Origin: Maribacter aquimaris
Lineage (GTDB): Bacteria > Bacteroidota > Bacteroidia > Flavobacteriales > Flavobacteriaceae
Length of the DNA stretch: 64,000 nucleotides
Reading direction: 5' to 3'
Assembly: GCF_014596745.1 (NCBI RefSeq)
Contig: NZ_JABTCF010000004.1
Coordinates: 62,001 to 126,000, forward strand
Shown here piece after piece: positions 7,949 to 16,803 of the stretch. How positions within the stretch are numbered: position 1 is the stretch's first letter; every line of letters begins with the position of its first letter. The notes under the pieces are model-generated. The model was not told where the DNA came from. It saw only the letters and a program-made list of their open reading frames with translations, and did no database searches. The translations under genes and the position numbers were made by a program.

Positions 7949-9076
7949 TCACCTTAATAGCGCTGTAGCACACCAGAGTAAAGGGGCTTGACCGTGCAGG
8001 TCACCCACAATACGCGGACGGTTCATATAATGGTCTCGGCTGTTCATAATGTTGGTCCCGGCACAGACCTCAGTCAATTCGTCATTAGTATTAATGTATT
8101 CTATTAAGGCCAACCAGCCCTTTCGTGCCGCGGAGCCGTAGGTTTTTTTGTTAAGCCAGCCTTCTTTTACACCGGTAATCATCGCATACGTAAACATGGC
8201 TGTTGCCGAAGTCTCTTTCCAAGCTTCTTCATCATCTATAATCTGCCGCCACATACCATCATTCTCCTGATATTTGAGTAAGGCCGACATCATTTTTTGG
8301 TAGCCCGCCATGATTCGTGTCCGATCGGAATTATCTTTTGGTAGTATTCGAAGAATTTCGGCCATACCTACTGCCATCCATCCATTTCCCCTGCCCCAAC
8401 TGTAATGTGCATCGGGTGAATGATAAAAAAGTCCGTTACCCAACTGTATCTCATCGAGGTACAACACCATTTCCTTTGCCGCTCGGTCCACGTATTCACG
8501 ATTCTTGGTGGCCCTATAGGCCTGTGCCTGTATAGCGGTAATCATGAACATATCATCAATCCAAATACGGGTTTGCCAAGAATATCCTTTATCTGCCCAT
8601 TCTTTTTGTTCGTCCTTAGCATTCTCAGGTGAAACCCATTGGCTGTCAGCATATTTTAACCCCATATCCAGGTATTTTTTCTGCCCTGTTTTCAGATACA
8701 ATTCCAGAGGTACTGCCCCGAAAACATTGTTGTCCACATGGTTAGGTTTTGGAAGAAGCTTCATGTCTTCATTAAGCAATGGATGAAAACGACTCTCAAA
8801 ACGATTAAAAAGAATATCATTTTTTGTTGCTTCCGCAAACCACATCCCTCCTAGCCATGTACATACATCTGGATAGGTGATTTGTGTTGGTGGTTTAGGT
8901 GGATTCGTATTTCCATACTGGGAATGGGAAGTGTTCAAAAACTTTTCCGCAATACGAAAGCCAATTTCCTGTGGTGTTTTTCCTTCCGGAAATCGTTTTA
9001 AATTATAACTACGCTGACTCGATACTGAAAGTGTAATCAAAAGAGAAAAGAAAATGGTCAATGTTTTTTTATTCAT
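7949..9076 (-). CDS. GH105 unsaturated rhamnogalacturonyl/glycuronyl hydrolase
   Basis: A 375-residue protein with a signal peptide (SLLITLSVSS). It has the GH105/GH88 hallmarks: VDNNVFGAVPLELYLKTG, WQTRIWIDDMFM (catalytic-type Asp at 174-175), YSWGRGNGWMAVGMAE and TSATAMFTYAMITGVKEGWL. The length is typical for single-domain GH105. The family hydrates and releases the delta-4,5 unsaturated uronic acid left at the non-reducing end by polysaccharide lyases. This implies a lyase acting upstream, possibly the protein at 14702-16624. It lies in a tight run with the esterases on either side (gaps of 25 and 31 bases). Confidence 0.9.
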   Translation of the reverse strand: MNKKTLTIFFSLLITLSVSSQRSYNLKRFPEGKTPQEIGFRIAEKFLNTSHSQYGNTNPPKPPTQITYPDVCTWLGGMWFAEATKNDILFNRFESRFHPLLNEDMKLLPKPNHVDNNVFGAVPLELYLKTGQKKYLDMGLKYADSQWVSPENAKDEQKEWADKGYSWQTRIWIDDMFMITAIQAQAYRATKNREYVDRAAKEMVLYLDEIQLGNGLFYHSPDAHYSWGRGNGWMAVGMAEILRILPKDNSDRTRIMAGYQKMMSALLKYQENDGMWRQIIDDEEAWKETSATAMFTYAMITGVKEGWLNKKTYGSAARKGWLALIEYINTNDELTEVCAGTNIMNSRDHYMNRPRIVGDLHGQAPLLWCATALLR

Positions 9077-9101
9077 ATTGAAGATTTTTATAATATATAA
9101 A

Positions 9102-10385
9102 TCAATTAATTCTTAGAATTTTACTGGATACCGTAACAGGTCTGGAATCTGAAATTGAGGCAAAGCAAAAAAATGCACCTCTCGCCTCCTCTCTGGGTAT
9201 TATCACTTCAAACCAACCATTGTTCAGATTATCGGCATCGACCGAATCCCAAACCTTTTTAGGCCAAACATTACTATCTTGACTAACACTAACAGTTGGC
9301 TTTTCAACTGGTAATATGCTATTTACCTTGAACCGGACTTTAATCTTGCCATTTTTTAATTTTGTAGTCTTAATCTTTGTAATCTTTGGAAGCGGTTTCC
9401 CTATGCCTTTCAAATAATAATCAAAATATACCCTCTCCATGGATAACCAACCGGGCTCTCCAGATTTTTTACCCTGCGTACCCCCTGGAAGTTCTATTTT
9501 GTGTGAATTGTTAGGGGCAAATAAATGATTTGTATTCCCTTTCATTGAGGTAAGGGTTTGGGAAACCGCTGGGGGATAGAACCAATTATCATTGGCTGCT
9601 GCCGCAATAAAAAATGGAGTTTTAATATTCTTGGTTACCCTACCTGCATCCAAGTACTGCAGCCATAATGAACGATCTTCAGAACTCATCGAATCAAGAT
9701 TTTTTAAGAAAGTAGATCCCTCATCGTAAAAACCACTTCCAAAAACCGAAAAAGAAGCTGTTATGGTTGAATTTGCCAATCCGGAAATAAAAGTAGTCAG
9801 ATACCCCCCCCAAGAAACACCCGTTATCCCAATTTTATTTTTAATAACATCTGATTGGGAATTCAATAAATACAGCCCCTGAACTGAAGCGAGAACAGCA
9901 GAAAACAGGGTACTGGATTTTAGGTCTGGCCTAACTACAAATCGATTTTCACCGTATTTATAATTTTCCCATGGACCACGGGACAATGGTATTTTATCAG
10001 GATCGGCAACCCCTGGTTCGTCCAAAACGACAACAATATAACCTAAAGCCGCCCATTTTTTGGCCCTACTAATTTCTGCATACCCAGCACCACCGTGCAA
10101 AGCAAGTAGACCAGGGTATTTACCTTCTTTCGCTGGACGGGCAATAGCCGCGAAAATCTCGGCATTTTTTTTCTTCCCTTTGTCATTATAGAAGTACGAA
10201 TGAAAAATCACTTTTCTAAGTTTCACTCCATTTTCATTTTCTTCTCCCAAATCCTTTATAATCTCAGGAGGCTCCATGGTAAGATATTGCCCAAAAAGGT
10301 CAGAAGGTTGACCTAACCCATTTGTTTGTGAATAACCGATCAATACCTGAATTAAAAGTATCCATAAACTAAATTTAATCTTCAT
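9102..10385 (-). CDS. Secreted alpha/beta-hydrolase acetylesterase (AXE1/DLH-like)
   Basis: A 427-residue protein with a signal peptide (ILLIQVLIGYSQ). The core reads PGLLALHGGAGYAE (oxyanion region), IGITGVSWGGYLTT (nucleophile Ser in GVSWGGY), AAANDNWFYPP (acidic member) and NNSHKIELPGG (His). A C-terminal beta-domain of about 80 residues follows (KVRFKVNSILPVEKPTVSVS). The closest family feel is acetyl xylan esterase/dienelactone-hydrolase-like proteins. The first 28 codons and upstream region of this gene are repeated at 12661-12815 in front of the GH141 gene, where the copy is broken. This one is intact. It is followed after 25 bases by the GH105 gene. Confidence 0.78.
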   Translation of the reverse strand: MKIKFSLWILLIQVLIGYSQTNGLGQPSDLFGQYLTMEPPEIIKDLGEENENGVKLRKVIFHSYFYNDKGKKKNAEIFAAIARPAKEGKYPGLLALHGGAGYAEISRAKKWAALGYIVVVLDEPGVADPDKIPLSRGPWENYKYGENRFVVRPDLKSSTLFSAVLASVQGLYLLNSQSDVIKNKIGITGVSWGGYLTTFISGLANSTITASFSVFGSGFYDEGSTFLKNLDSMSSEDRSLWLQYLDAGRVTKNIKTPFFIAAAANDNWFYPPAVSQTLTSMKGNTNHLFAPNNSHKIELPGGTQGKKSGEPGWLSMERVYFDYYLKGIGKPLPKITKIKTTKLKNGKIKVRFKVNSILPVEKPTVSVSQDSNVWPKKVWDSVDADNLNNGWFEVIIPREEARGAFFCFASISDSRPVTVSSKILRIN

Positions 10386-10460
10386 ATTTAAGTACTGTAT
10401 TTATTGGTTTAAGTTATCTGTTCTAAAAAGGCTGGCTGGTAAATTTTCATTTTTGTACAT
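10304..10460. repeat. Direct repeat copy 1 flanking the GH141-type gene
   Basis: About 155 bases align with 12661-12815 in the same orientation at roughly 85% identity by eye. Shared blocks include cctgaattaaaa, tccataaactaaattta, aagttatctgttctaaa and ggctggtaaattttcatt. Both copies hold the end of a SASA gene joined to the start of the acetylesterase gene. They bracket the gene at 10447-12558 and look like the scar of a duplication with insertion. Confidence 0.8.
10401..10460 (-). pseudogene. 3'-end remnant of a second SASA acetylesterase gene
   Basis: Read out of frame with the end of the GH141-type gene, this stretch encodes KNENLPASLFRTDNLNQ followed by a stop at 10401. The intact SASA protein (12756-14678) ends NNENLPACPFRTDNLSQ. 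So a second SASA gene once ended here, directly before the acetylesterase at 9102-10385. The last codons and stop of the GH141-type gene lie inside this remnant. Confidence 0.75.
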
Positions 10461-12558
10461 TGGCACGCTGTTCTATTATTTTCACCATCCCATCAAATTT
10501 ATTAGCCAATTCTGGGTCAAATTTTGCCAATTCCTTCCACTCATGGGAACCATAGACACCAGCTTTTGTATAATCGAAAGGCATAAAACCAATCTTTCGC
10601 ATCAATGCTTTATTTTGTATTCTGAAATCAAAATGTTGTGGATCCACAAAATCCGGATCGGCAATGATCGAGTTGCGATCTTTCCCGCTTTCCTGCCATT
10701 CTTTAAACGCTAGTTTACCAAAGCGTATGTCTTTGGTTCTAGTATCCCAATAGCAATTTTTATCGGTGTGTATATTGAATTTGCCCCACCGGCTACTCAA
10801 CAAGGTTCCGCTATTATACCATACAATATTGTTGATAAAACTAAATGAAAGGTGTTCCTCAACACGGGTCGCCTGTAACTGGGCTCTTATATTAGCCGCG
10901 AAAATATTATTCTTGATGGTGTTATTTTTGCCGAAGTGCTGATGGAACGCCGAGCTTTTACACGCATAAACCAGGTTGTTCTCCATCATGATCCCGGTAG
11001 ACCCTTCATCGGTGTATAAACCCCAACCGCCATAATCATATGAATACACGTGATGTATAACATTATTGTTGACCGATGTTCCCTCGGATTTCCCCAGACA
11101 ATAGACACCTCCCATATCGCTCAAATCGCCCCATCCCAAATGATGAATATGATTGTATTCAATGGTATTTCGTTTGCTAGGACTTTCGGAATAACCATAA
11201 ACCCATCCGACGGAAATTCCTGAATACCGAAAATTGGCGATCTCATTATGAGAGATTTTAGAATCGCTGGCATGAAAAATTGTGACGCCCACGGCACATG
11301 GAAAAACATACCCTCCGGATCGGATGATATTATTGTCGATCGTGATATTCCGGGTTAAATCGTCTGGATTGTCAGGAATTTGACGATCTCCTATTTTTAT
11401 GCCCCCGGCCCCCAGATCGTTTAGGTAACAGTGAGTAACGGAACTATTGGCACAGGCCTTCCTAAACCAAAAAGCATTGGTTCCCGTATGGCTGATCCTG
11501 CAATTGCTAAAATCGATTTCCTGTGCATAATCCAACATAATTGCCGCTTCTATAGGGGCGGCCGCTTGAGCGGCTTCGTTTCCCCATAACGGCGTGCGAT
11601 ACCCGGCCACCTCAAAACGTAGGTTTTCAAACCGAAGATTCCGTACCACTTTTTCCTCAGATCCTTTTATTACCAAAAATTGTTCGGTTAAAGGTGCGTA
11701 TACTTTAACATCAGCCATATTTTCCCCAGGCCTAGGCATATAAAACAAATCTCCATTTCGCTGTAGAAACCATTCCCCGTAGGTATCCAACGCAGCTTCA
11801 TAGTTTTCAATCGTAAACCGTGTGGTACTATCCAATTTATTCCAAGGCTTCATTCCTGTGCCCACGATACAAACGGCTGAACTGTCGGCACTAAAGGAAG
11901 TTACCCGTTTGCGCGTATTGTCCCATTTATGATAAAAAGTGACCAGGGCATCGTGGTAATCATTTTTGGAGAATGTAGAAAAATCTGAAGCTGCCGGTGG
12001 AAAAAGCTTTAAATTTTGCACGGCCATGGCAGGAATACGGTCCCTCCCTTGATCTATTACCGTTTCTTCAACTTCCTTCACATAATAAAATCCTTTATTG
12101 GGTGATTTTGCCCGAACCGCACGGTTCCCGTTCACATACAACTGCTCAAAATACAATCCATACTGGCTTACTTGTGGCACCTTGGCCTTCCACAATCCAT
12201 CCGTTACCTTCTCCCAATTCTTAATTTGTATGCCTCCCACAAAAACCGGTACTTCGCCTTTAGCAGCCATAAAAATAACGGGCGAATCGGTGCGCCCCGA
12301 ATCGACCCCTGTCAACTCTAGAGGCTCGGTCATGAAATATGTTCCACCAGAAATAATGACTCGAATTTCTTCCTTCAGGTTGTTGGTTTCCCTTATTTGT
12401 CTTATAAGGTCTCGGGCACCATATAAACTTGCTAATGGCTGGTCCTTAGTGCCTGGTGCGGCATTGTTTCCATCTACAGAAACATAGATGTCCTTCCCTG
12501 AAAGATTCACACCCAGTAGAATTGTCACTAGCAGCACGAAAAATCGTTCCGTATTCAT
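10447..12558 (-). CDS. GH141-like right-handed beta-helix glycoside hydrolase
   Basis: A 703-residue protein with a signal peptide (VTILLGVNLSG). The start DIYVSVDGNNAAPGTKDQPL and the inserted beta-sandwich (VFVGGIQIKNWEKVTDGLW) are typical of GH141-type beta-helix proteins. Repeated parbeta-helix coils follow from about residue 320 to 600 (for example NTIEYNHIHHLGWGDLSDMG and NNNVIHHVYSYDYGGWGLYT). Known GH141 members include an alpha-L-fucosidase acting on pectin RG-II and a xylanase, so fucosidase activity would fit this locus. The gene is bracketed by direct repeats. Its terminal codons (NVQK and stop) come from an out-of-frame SASA remnant, so its original C-terminus was probably replaced. 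By eye it is more GC-rich than the neighbours. Confidence 0.72.
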   Translation of the reverse strand: MNTERFFVLLVTILLGVNLSGKDIYVSVDGNNAAPGTKDQPLASLYGARDLIRQIRETNNLKEEIRVIISGGTYFMTEPLELTGVDSGRTDSPVIFMAAKGEVPVFVGGIQIKNWEKVTDGLWKAKVPQVSQYGLYFEQLYVNGNRAVRAKSPNKGFYYVKEVEETVIDQGRDRIPAMAVQNLKLFPPAASDFSTFSKNDYHDALVTFYHKWDNTRKRVTSFSADSSAVCIVGTGMKPWNKLDSTTRFTIENYEAALDTYGEWFLQRNGDLFYMPRPGENMADVKVYAPLTEQFLVIKGSEEKVVRNLRFENLRFEVAGYRTPLWGNEAAQAAAPIEAAIMLDYAQEIDFSNCRISHTGTNAFWFRKACANSSVTHCYLNDLGAGGIKIGDRQIPDNPDDLTRNITIDNNIIRSGGYVFPCAVGVTIFHASDSKISHNEIANFRYSGISVGWVYGYSESPSKRNTIEYNHIHHLGWGDLSDMGGVYCLGKSEGTSVNNNVIHHVYSYDYGGWGLYTDEGSTGIMMENNLVYACKSSAFHQHFGKNNTIKNNIFAANIRAQLQATRVEEHLSFSFINNIVWYNSGTLLSSRWGKFNIHTDKNCYWDTRTKDIRFGKLAFKEWQESGKDRNSIIADPDFVDPQHFDFRIQNKALMRKIGFMPFDYTKAGVYGSHEWKELAKFDPELANKFDGMVKIIEQRANVQK

Positions 12559-12597
12559 TTAATTTTATTTATTTAGATTCGGCCAGTATCACCTCAC

Positions 12598-12741
12598 CTA
12601 ATTACTCGTTTTAAATAGATGGTCATCTCTCCGAGTGTTGCAAGAACAAAAATTATTCAAAGGTTCACCTAACCCTTTTTCTTGTGAATTACCGACCAAA
12701 ACCTGAATTAAAATCATCCATAAACTAAATTTAAACTTCAT
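12598..12741 (-). pseudogene. 5'-end remnant of a second acetylesterase gene
   Basis: A 47-codon frame begins MKFKFSLWMILIQVLVGNSQ and continues EKGLGEP before losing similarity; it stops at 12598. The intact acetylesterase at 9102-10385 begins MKIKFSLWILLIQVLIGYSQ and TNGLGQP. The similarity covers the signal peptide and about seven further residues only, so this is a truncated paralog, broken where the GH141-type gene was joined. It starts 15 bases after the SASA stop, which is the ancestral SASA-esterase order. Confidence 0.8.
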
Positions 12742-12815
12742 GATTAAATCCTGTTTTATTGGCTTAAGTTATCTGTTCTAAACGGGCAGGCTGGTAAATT
12801 TTCATTGTTATACAA
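12661..12815. repeat. Direct repeat copy 2 flanking the GH141-type gene
   Basis: Partner of 10304-10460. This copy contains the true 3' end of the SASA gene (stop at 12756) and the start of the broken acetylesterase copy. A few one-base insertions and deletions separate the two copies, so the event is not very recent. Confidence 0.8.
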
Positions 12816-14678
12816 ATTTGTCTCAGGATTATTTCCCCAAGCATATCTAATAAATAAAGGTTTTACAATCTGGTCACTTTCAACGATTACCTTATCCTTT
12901 ACAATTTTAGCCTTTGCCCAGACAAACTTCTTATCTGCACCAGCAATGGCAAAACCTTTTACTAGTGATGAACTATCAATTGTCTTTAAGCCAGACTTTG
13001 TATGATCAAATGAGACTATTACTTTGCTACCCCTGAATTTTACAGATTTTAAAGTTGGTCCGGAGTAAACTAGATGTTTCCTCCCATAATCTTTGTTCAA
13101 GGCAATCAATGCCAAGCGTAAACCTACATCCTGTTTGTTCTTTGGATGGATATCATCTGCTTCTCCCACATCGATAATTACGGCTTCCCCAGTTTTCGGG
13201 AGTGCCAACGCTGCGGTTTGAGCCTCTCTAAGTTCAGCCCATGCACTTCTTTTAGGCTTTTCATCGGTTTTCATATAGTTGGGGAGCTGAACCCAATAGA
13301 AAGGAAGGTCTTCTCTCCATTTTTTGCGCCAGTCCTTAATCATATTGGAGAACAGCGTGCGATACTGCCGTGATCTGCCAACATTGTGTTCTCCTTGGTA
13401 CCAGAGTATCCCTTTTATCTTAAATCGCAGTAATGGATTTATCATGGCGTTATAAAGGAGTCCGGGATATAAATTCCGGGCATTGGGCTCATAGTTGAAC
13501 ATATCACTCGTAATCCCTTTTCTATAAGTCCAATCGCCCGCCAAAGAATACTTTTTATTATCAAGTTGCAGGAATAGGTCTTCTTCCTTGCCCACAAAGC
13601 CTCCGTTTCCGCCGTTGTCGTCGAGCCTTACTGCTATGGTGTTGTTGCCTTCCTGCAGAATACCTTTAGGAATTTTATAGCTGCGTTCCTCCATGTAGGT
13701 CTCCGAACCCCCTACGCTTTTTCCATTGATCCAAACCATGTCCTTTTGGTCTATGGGCCCTAAGTTGAGGATGCCAATGTTTGGAACGGCCGTAGCAGGC
13801 AGATCGATCGAGGTATAAAACCACACGACCCCATCAATATTCTTTAGCTCAGACCGGTCCCATCGCAGTGGCATTTTACACGTTTTAAATTCGGAAGTTT
13901 TGCGTGGGAAAAAATACCGCTCATCCTTGCTGTCCTCCATAATTCGCTTCGCTTCGTAAAATGATTTTTGTGCTTTTTCCTGAGAGGCGATAAACCTAAC
14001 TGAATCCTTACCAAAAACACCATCTTGATAGTGTTCCCAATATTCTGCGGGTAATTTTTTGTAAGCTTTCGTATCGGTCCAAGTTTCAATTTGAGTACCT
14101 CCCCATGAGGTATTGATAAGCGCAATGGGGATTCCTGTCTCTTCATGGACCTTTCGCGCAAAGAAATACCCCACTGCTGAATACTGCCCCACGGTCTCGG
14201 GATTGCATTCCGTCCAATCGCCCTCCAAGCCTTCCAATGGATAATAGGCCATATTCCGCTTTACCGTAAATGATCGTATTTCAGGATAATTTGCCTTTGC
14301 CATCTCGCTTTTAGCATCTTTAACGTATTTAACAGGAAATTCCATGTTAGACTGCCCACTGCATATCCATACGTCCCCAATCAATATATTTTGGAGAACA
14401 ATTGTATTCTCACCTTTAACGATTAGCGAATATGGGCCGCCATAAGTCATGGGTTTTAAGGTTACCTCCCATTTCCCACTTGGATTAGCCTGAGTTTTAA
14501 GTAGCTGCCCATTAAAAGCAACCTCAATTTTTTCTGCAGCATCCGCCTTGCCCCAAATTTTTACCGGTTTATCCCTTTGAAACATCATATTATCATTGAA
14601 TATATTGGGAAGAGCTACTTCTGCCCTTACAAAAAAGGTAAATCCAAAGGCAATCAGAATAAGTACAATATTTTTCAT
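12756..14678 (-). CDS. SASA-type (sialate O-acetylesterase-like) carbohydrate acetylesterase
   Basis: A 640-residue protein with a signal peptide (LIAFGFTFFVRA). It has the SASA (PF03629) hallmarks: VWICSGQSNMEFPV (nucleophile Ser110), INTSWGGTQIETW, GILWYQGEHNVGR and EADDIHPKNKQDVG (Asp-x-x-His). A beta-sandwich insertion (about residues 290-390, with YKIPKGILQEGNNTIAVRLD) interrupts the catalytic domain, as is usual in long SASA proteins. In PULs without sialic acid these enzymes remove acetyl groups from various sugars. The 23-base gap from the upstream gene suggests co-transcription. A remnant of a second SASA copy is at 10401-10460. Confidence 0.88.
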   Translation of the reverse strand: MKNIVLILIAFGFTFFVRAEVALPNIFNDNMMFQRDKPVKIWGKADAAEKIEVAFNGQLLKTQANPSGKWEVTLKPMTYGGPYSLIVKGENTIVLQNILIGDVWICSGQSNMEFPVKYVKDAKSEMAKANYPEIRSFTVKRNMAYYPLEGLEGDWTECNPETVGQYSAVGYFFARKVHEETGIPIALINTSWGGTQIETWTDTKAYKKLPAEYWEHYQDGVFGKDSVRFIASQEKAQKSFYEAKRIMEDSKDERYFFPRKTSEFKTCKMPLRWDRSELKNIDGVVWFYTSIDLPATAVPNIGILNLGPIDQKDMVWINGKSVGGSETYMEERSYKIPKGILQEGNNTIAVRLDDNGGNGGFVGKEEDLFLQLDNKKYSLAGDWTYRKGITSDMFNYEPNARNLYPGLLYNAMINPLLRFKIKGILWYQGEHNVGRSRQYRTLFSNMIKDWRKKWREDLPFYWVQLPNYMKTDEKPKRSAWAELREAQTAALALPKTGEAVIIDVGEADDIHPKNKQDVGLRLALIALNKDYGRKHLVYSGPTLKSVKFRGSKVIVSFDHTKSGLKTIDSSSLVKGFAIAGADKKFVWAKAKIVKDKVIVESDQIVKPLFIRYAWGNNPETNLYNNENLPACPFRTDNLSQ

Positions 14679-14701
14679 TTTACTTTTTTTTAGAGATACG
14701 T

Positions 14702-16624
14702 TTAATTTTTATTGATAACTGGGATGTTACCCTGCCAATTGACCGTGATATTAGTGTCCCCGTCAATTATTTTAAGGGTACAGTTTCCCATATTTATAGA
14801 GGGACTTTCAATCATGGGCCACTTCCGATACCCTATGTCCTTCTTGTTTTTTATCTTTACCACAGGGATTGATTCGGCCAGCCCATTAATACCTTTTCTC
14901 ATCAAGTGCTCGGGCATCTCATTTTCGGGGGCAATGGGCAGACCTTCCTGATATTGAATTTGTAGTTTCTCCTTTTGAGAGTCGACATAGGTAACGCTCT
15001 TGGTTTCCCAATTGATGGAAAGTCGATTCCTTTTTAATATACCTCTGAAATGCTCGAAGCTGCCCGATTCCTTTTTACTACCAAGCTCAAATACAAACCC
15101 AGTTTGGGCATGATCACTCTTGACAATATTAAAACCATCCAACCCTTTACCTTTTAAATCGGTCTGTTCATAATAACTTTTAAGGGGTCTTATGCCAATA
15201 AATGTATCCCCTTCCCGAAGAAAGATCCAGCCGTTTTCCTCCACTTTTTCATCTATTGATTTTGGATAGCGAAACATTCCCCTTTTTATCAGATTGTCTG
15301 CATGACCATCGCGCCAGGCCCATTTGGACGCACTAGGCGTATTAACCCACGGATCCTTTTCCGGAATATTGAATAGGGTGATTACCGTATTCTTGGAATG
15401 GGCGGTCTGTTGAAAGGGGGAGTTGGTCCCTTTGTACCAAGTATCCGCGGTTCGGTCCTTTTCGTCACCGTCGCTATACCAATAGGGGTGAAAGCAATTG
15501 ATATAATTGAAGCGGTCAGGGCTCTGATACACAATGTTGAACCCATTGGCATCGTGATCGGCATAATCCCCTCCAGGCACCCAGCGAAAATTTCCGGTGC
15601 CGATGGCATAAGTCTTGTTGCGAAATACCTTGCGCATCATCTGATGTGGAATCCCTGAACCATGGTGTCCAAAAGTAGCGGCTGAGGATTTTAATTCAAA
15701 TGGACCAGAATCATTACCGGCTATGCGAAAAAAAACATTAGGTGGCACCACTCCCGACAGTGCCGCAAAAATGGTATAGCTCGCTTCCTGAAAATCTTCA
15801 AACTGGTTTATCTTTACATTCACTGTTGCAGGACCCCAGCCCCACATCAACCAATTGTAATAGGAAGTGGCCGAAATATAACTCTCATCGGAAAGATGGT
15901 CCTGCTGTGTATTCATACGTGCATAGGGGGCCATGATGGTCCCATCGAAATTGTTCAAGGACAATAAAGACCATTTGTAGAGCATAAAGGCTTCGGCTAT
16001 GGCCTTGACTTCAGGATCCTCTGCATACTCCAATAAGATTTCCACCGGGAAGTTCATTACCACTTCATAAGTGGTTGACAAGTATTCTGTATACCCGTGA
16101 TCATAAACGTTTTTAAAGGTCTTTCGCAAACGCTCCTTCATATCGGCCATCAGTTCCTCACTGCTCATGCCATTGGCCCAATGAGCATCCGGAAACAACT
16201 GCCCAAAAAGGTAGGCACTGGTCCACATCATCGTGGCATGGTTCTCGGTCCCATGTCCCAAGAATCCTTCACCATTCTCTTTATCGGATTTGGCCAATCG
16301 CTCCAAATTATTTTTTATTTTTTTCAACTGCTTTTCATTGAAGCTGTCCCAGTATCGGCAAAGGGCAAGCGCCATCCCTGGAAAATCAAACATGCTTTGA
16401 TGCCTATTGTCAAGATTGTTGGTTATATAGGTCAATGCCCCTTCGTCCTGCGGATTGGACTCGAGACGTGCAATGGCTTTGGGAAGACCATGTTTTCCCC
16501 TTTCAACAAGTGTAACATCTTTTAGTGAACCAATAACCTGACCTTTACGTTCTTTATAAGATGTTTGATCTTGGGCAAAAAGTGTAGTCGAAAAAAGGAC
16601 AAGAAATAAAGTAAGATTTTTCAT
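14702..16624 (-). CDS. Secreted alpha/alpha-toroid plus beta-sandwich protein, candidate polysaccharide lyase
   Basis: I choose the Met at 16624 because it starts a normal signal peptide (MKNLTLFLVLFSTTLFAQ); an earlier Met at 16663 would add 13 unlikely residues. The 640-residue protein has an all-helical first half (about residues 50-290, with GFLGHGTENHATMMWTSAYL and LSTTYEVVMNFPVE). The second half is beta-rich, with PGGDYADHDANGFN. This is the architecture of toroid-type polysaccharide lyases (heparinase/alginate/ulvan lyase-like). The NH and YxxTxYE patterns could hold catalytic residues, but I cannot assign a PL family. A lyase is expected here because GH105 enzymes are present. It lies 179 bases after the DUF5017 gene terminator region and 23 bases before SASA. 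Confidence 0.6.
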   Translation of the reverse strand: MKNLTLFLVLFSTTLFAQDQTSYKERKGQVIGSLKDVTLVERGKHGLPKAIARLESNPQDEGALTYITNNLDNRHQSMFDFPGMALALCRYWDSFNEKQLKKIKNNLERLAKSDKENGEGFLGHGTENHATMMWTSAYLFGQLFPDAHWANGMSSEELMADMKERLRKTFKNVYDHGYTEYLSTTYEVVMNFPVEILLEYAEDPEVKAIAEAFMLYKWSLLSLNNFDGTIMAPYARMNTQQDHLSDESYISATSYYNWLMWGWGPATVNVKINQFEDFQEASYTIFAALSGVVPPNVFFRIAGNDSGPFELKSSAATFGHHGSGIPHQMMRKVFRNKTYAIGTGNFRWVPGGDYADHDANGFNIVYQSPDRFNYINCFHPYWYSDGDEKDRTADTWYKGTNSPFQQTAHSKNTVITLFNIPEKDPWVNTPSASKWAWRDGHADNLIKRGMFRYPKSIDEKVEENGWIFLREGDTFIGIRPLKSYYEQTDLKGKGLDGFNIVKSDHAQTGFVFELGSKKESGSFEHFRGILKRNRLSINWETKSVTYVDSQKEKLQIQYQEGLPIAPENEMPEHLMRKGINGLAESIPVVKIKNKKDIGYRKWPMIESPSINMGNCTLKIIDGDTNITVNWQGNIPVINKN

Positions 16625-16764
16625 GATAGCATCGCGATATGCCATAATAGTCTTAGGCCTCATAGAATACGGGCTTTATAGGTTTTATCTAGGAGTTCCG
16701 ATTGTTTATAAATCAAAATCCCCCAGACAAAAAATTGTGTGTCTAGGTAAATTATAAGAAAGAA

Positions 16765-16794
16765 AAGAATCGGTACACATATGTACCGATTCTT
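16765..16794 (-). terminator. Hairpin downstream of the DUF5017-type gene
   Basis: A perfect inverted repeat with 13-base arms (aagaatcggtaca) and a 4-base loop lies 9 bases after the stop of the gene at 16804. On the minus strand it is followed by a T-rich stretch (TTCTTTCTTAT). It is a likely terminator or mRNA stabiliser separating the sus-type genes from the enzyme genes, and would allow higher expression of the former. Confidence 0.75.
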
Positions 16795-16803
16795 ATGAAA
16801 ATA

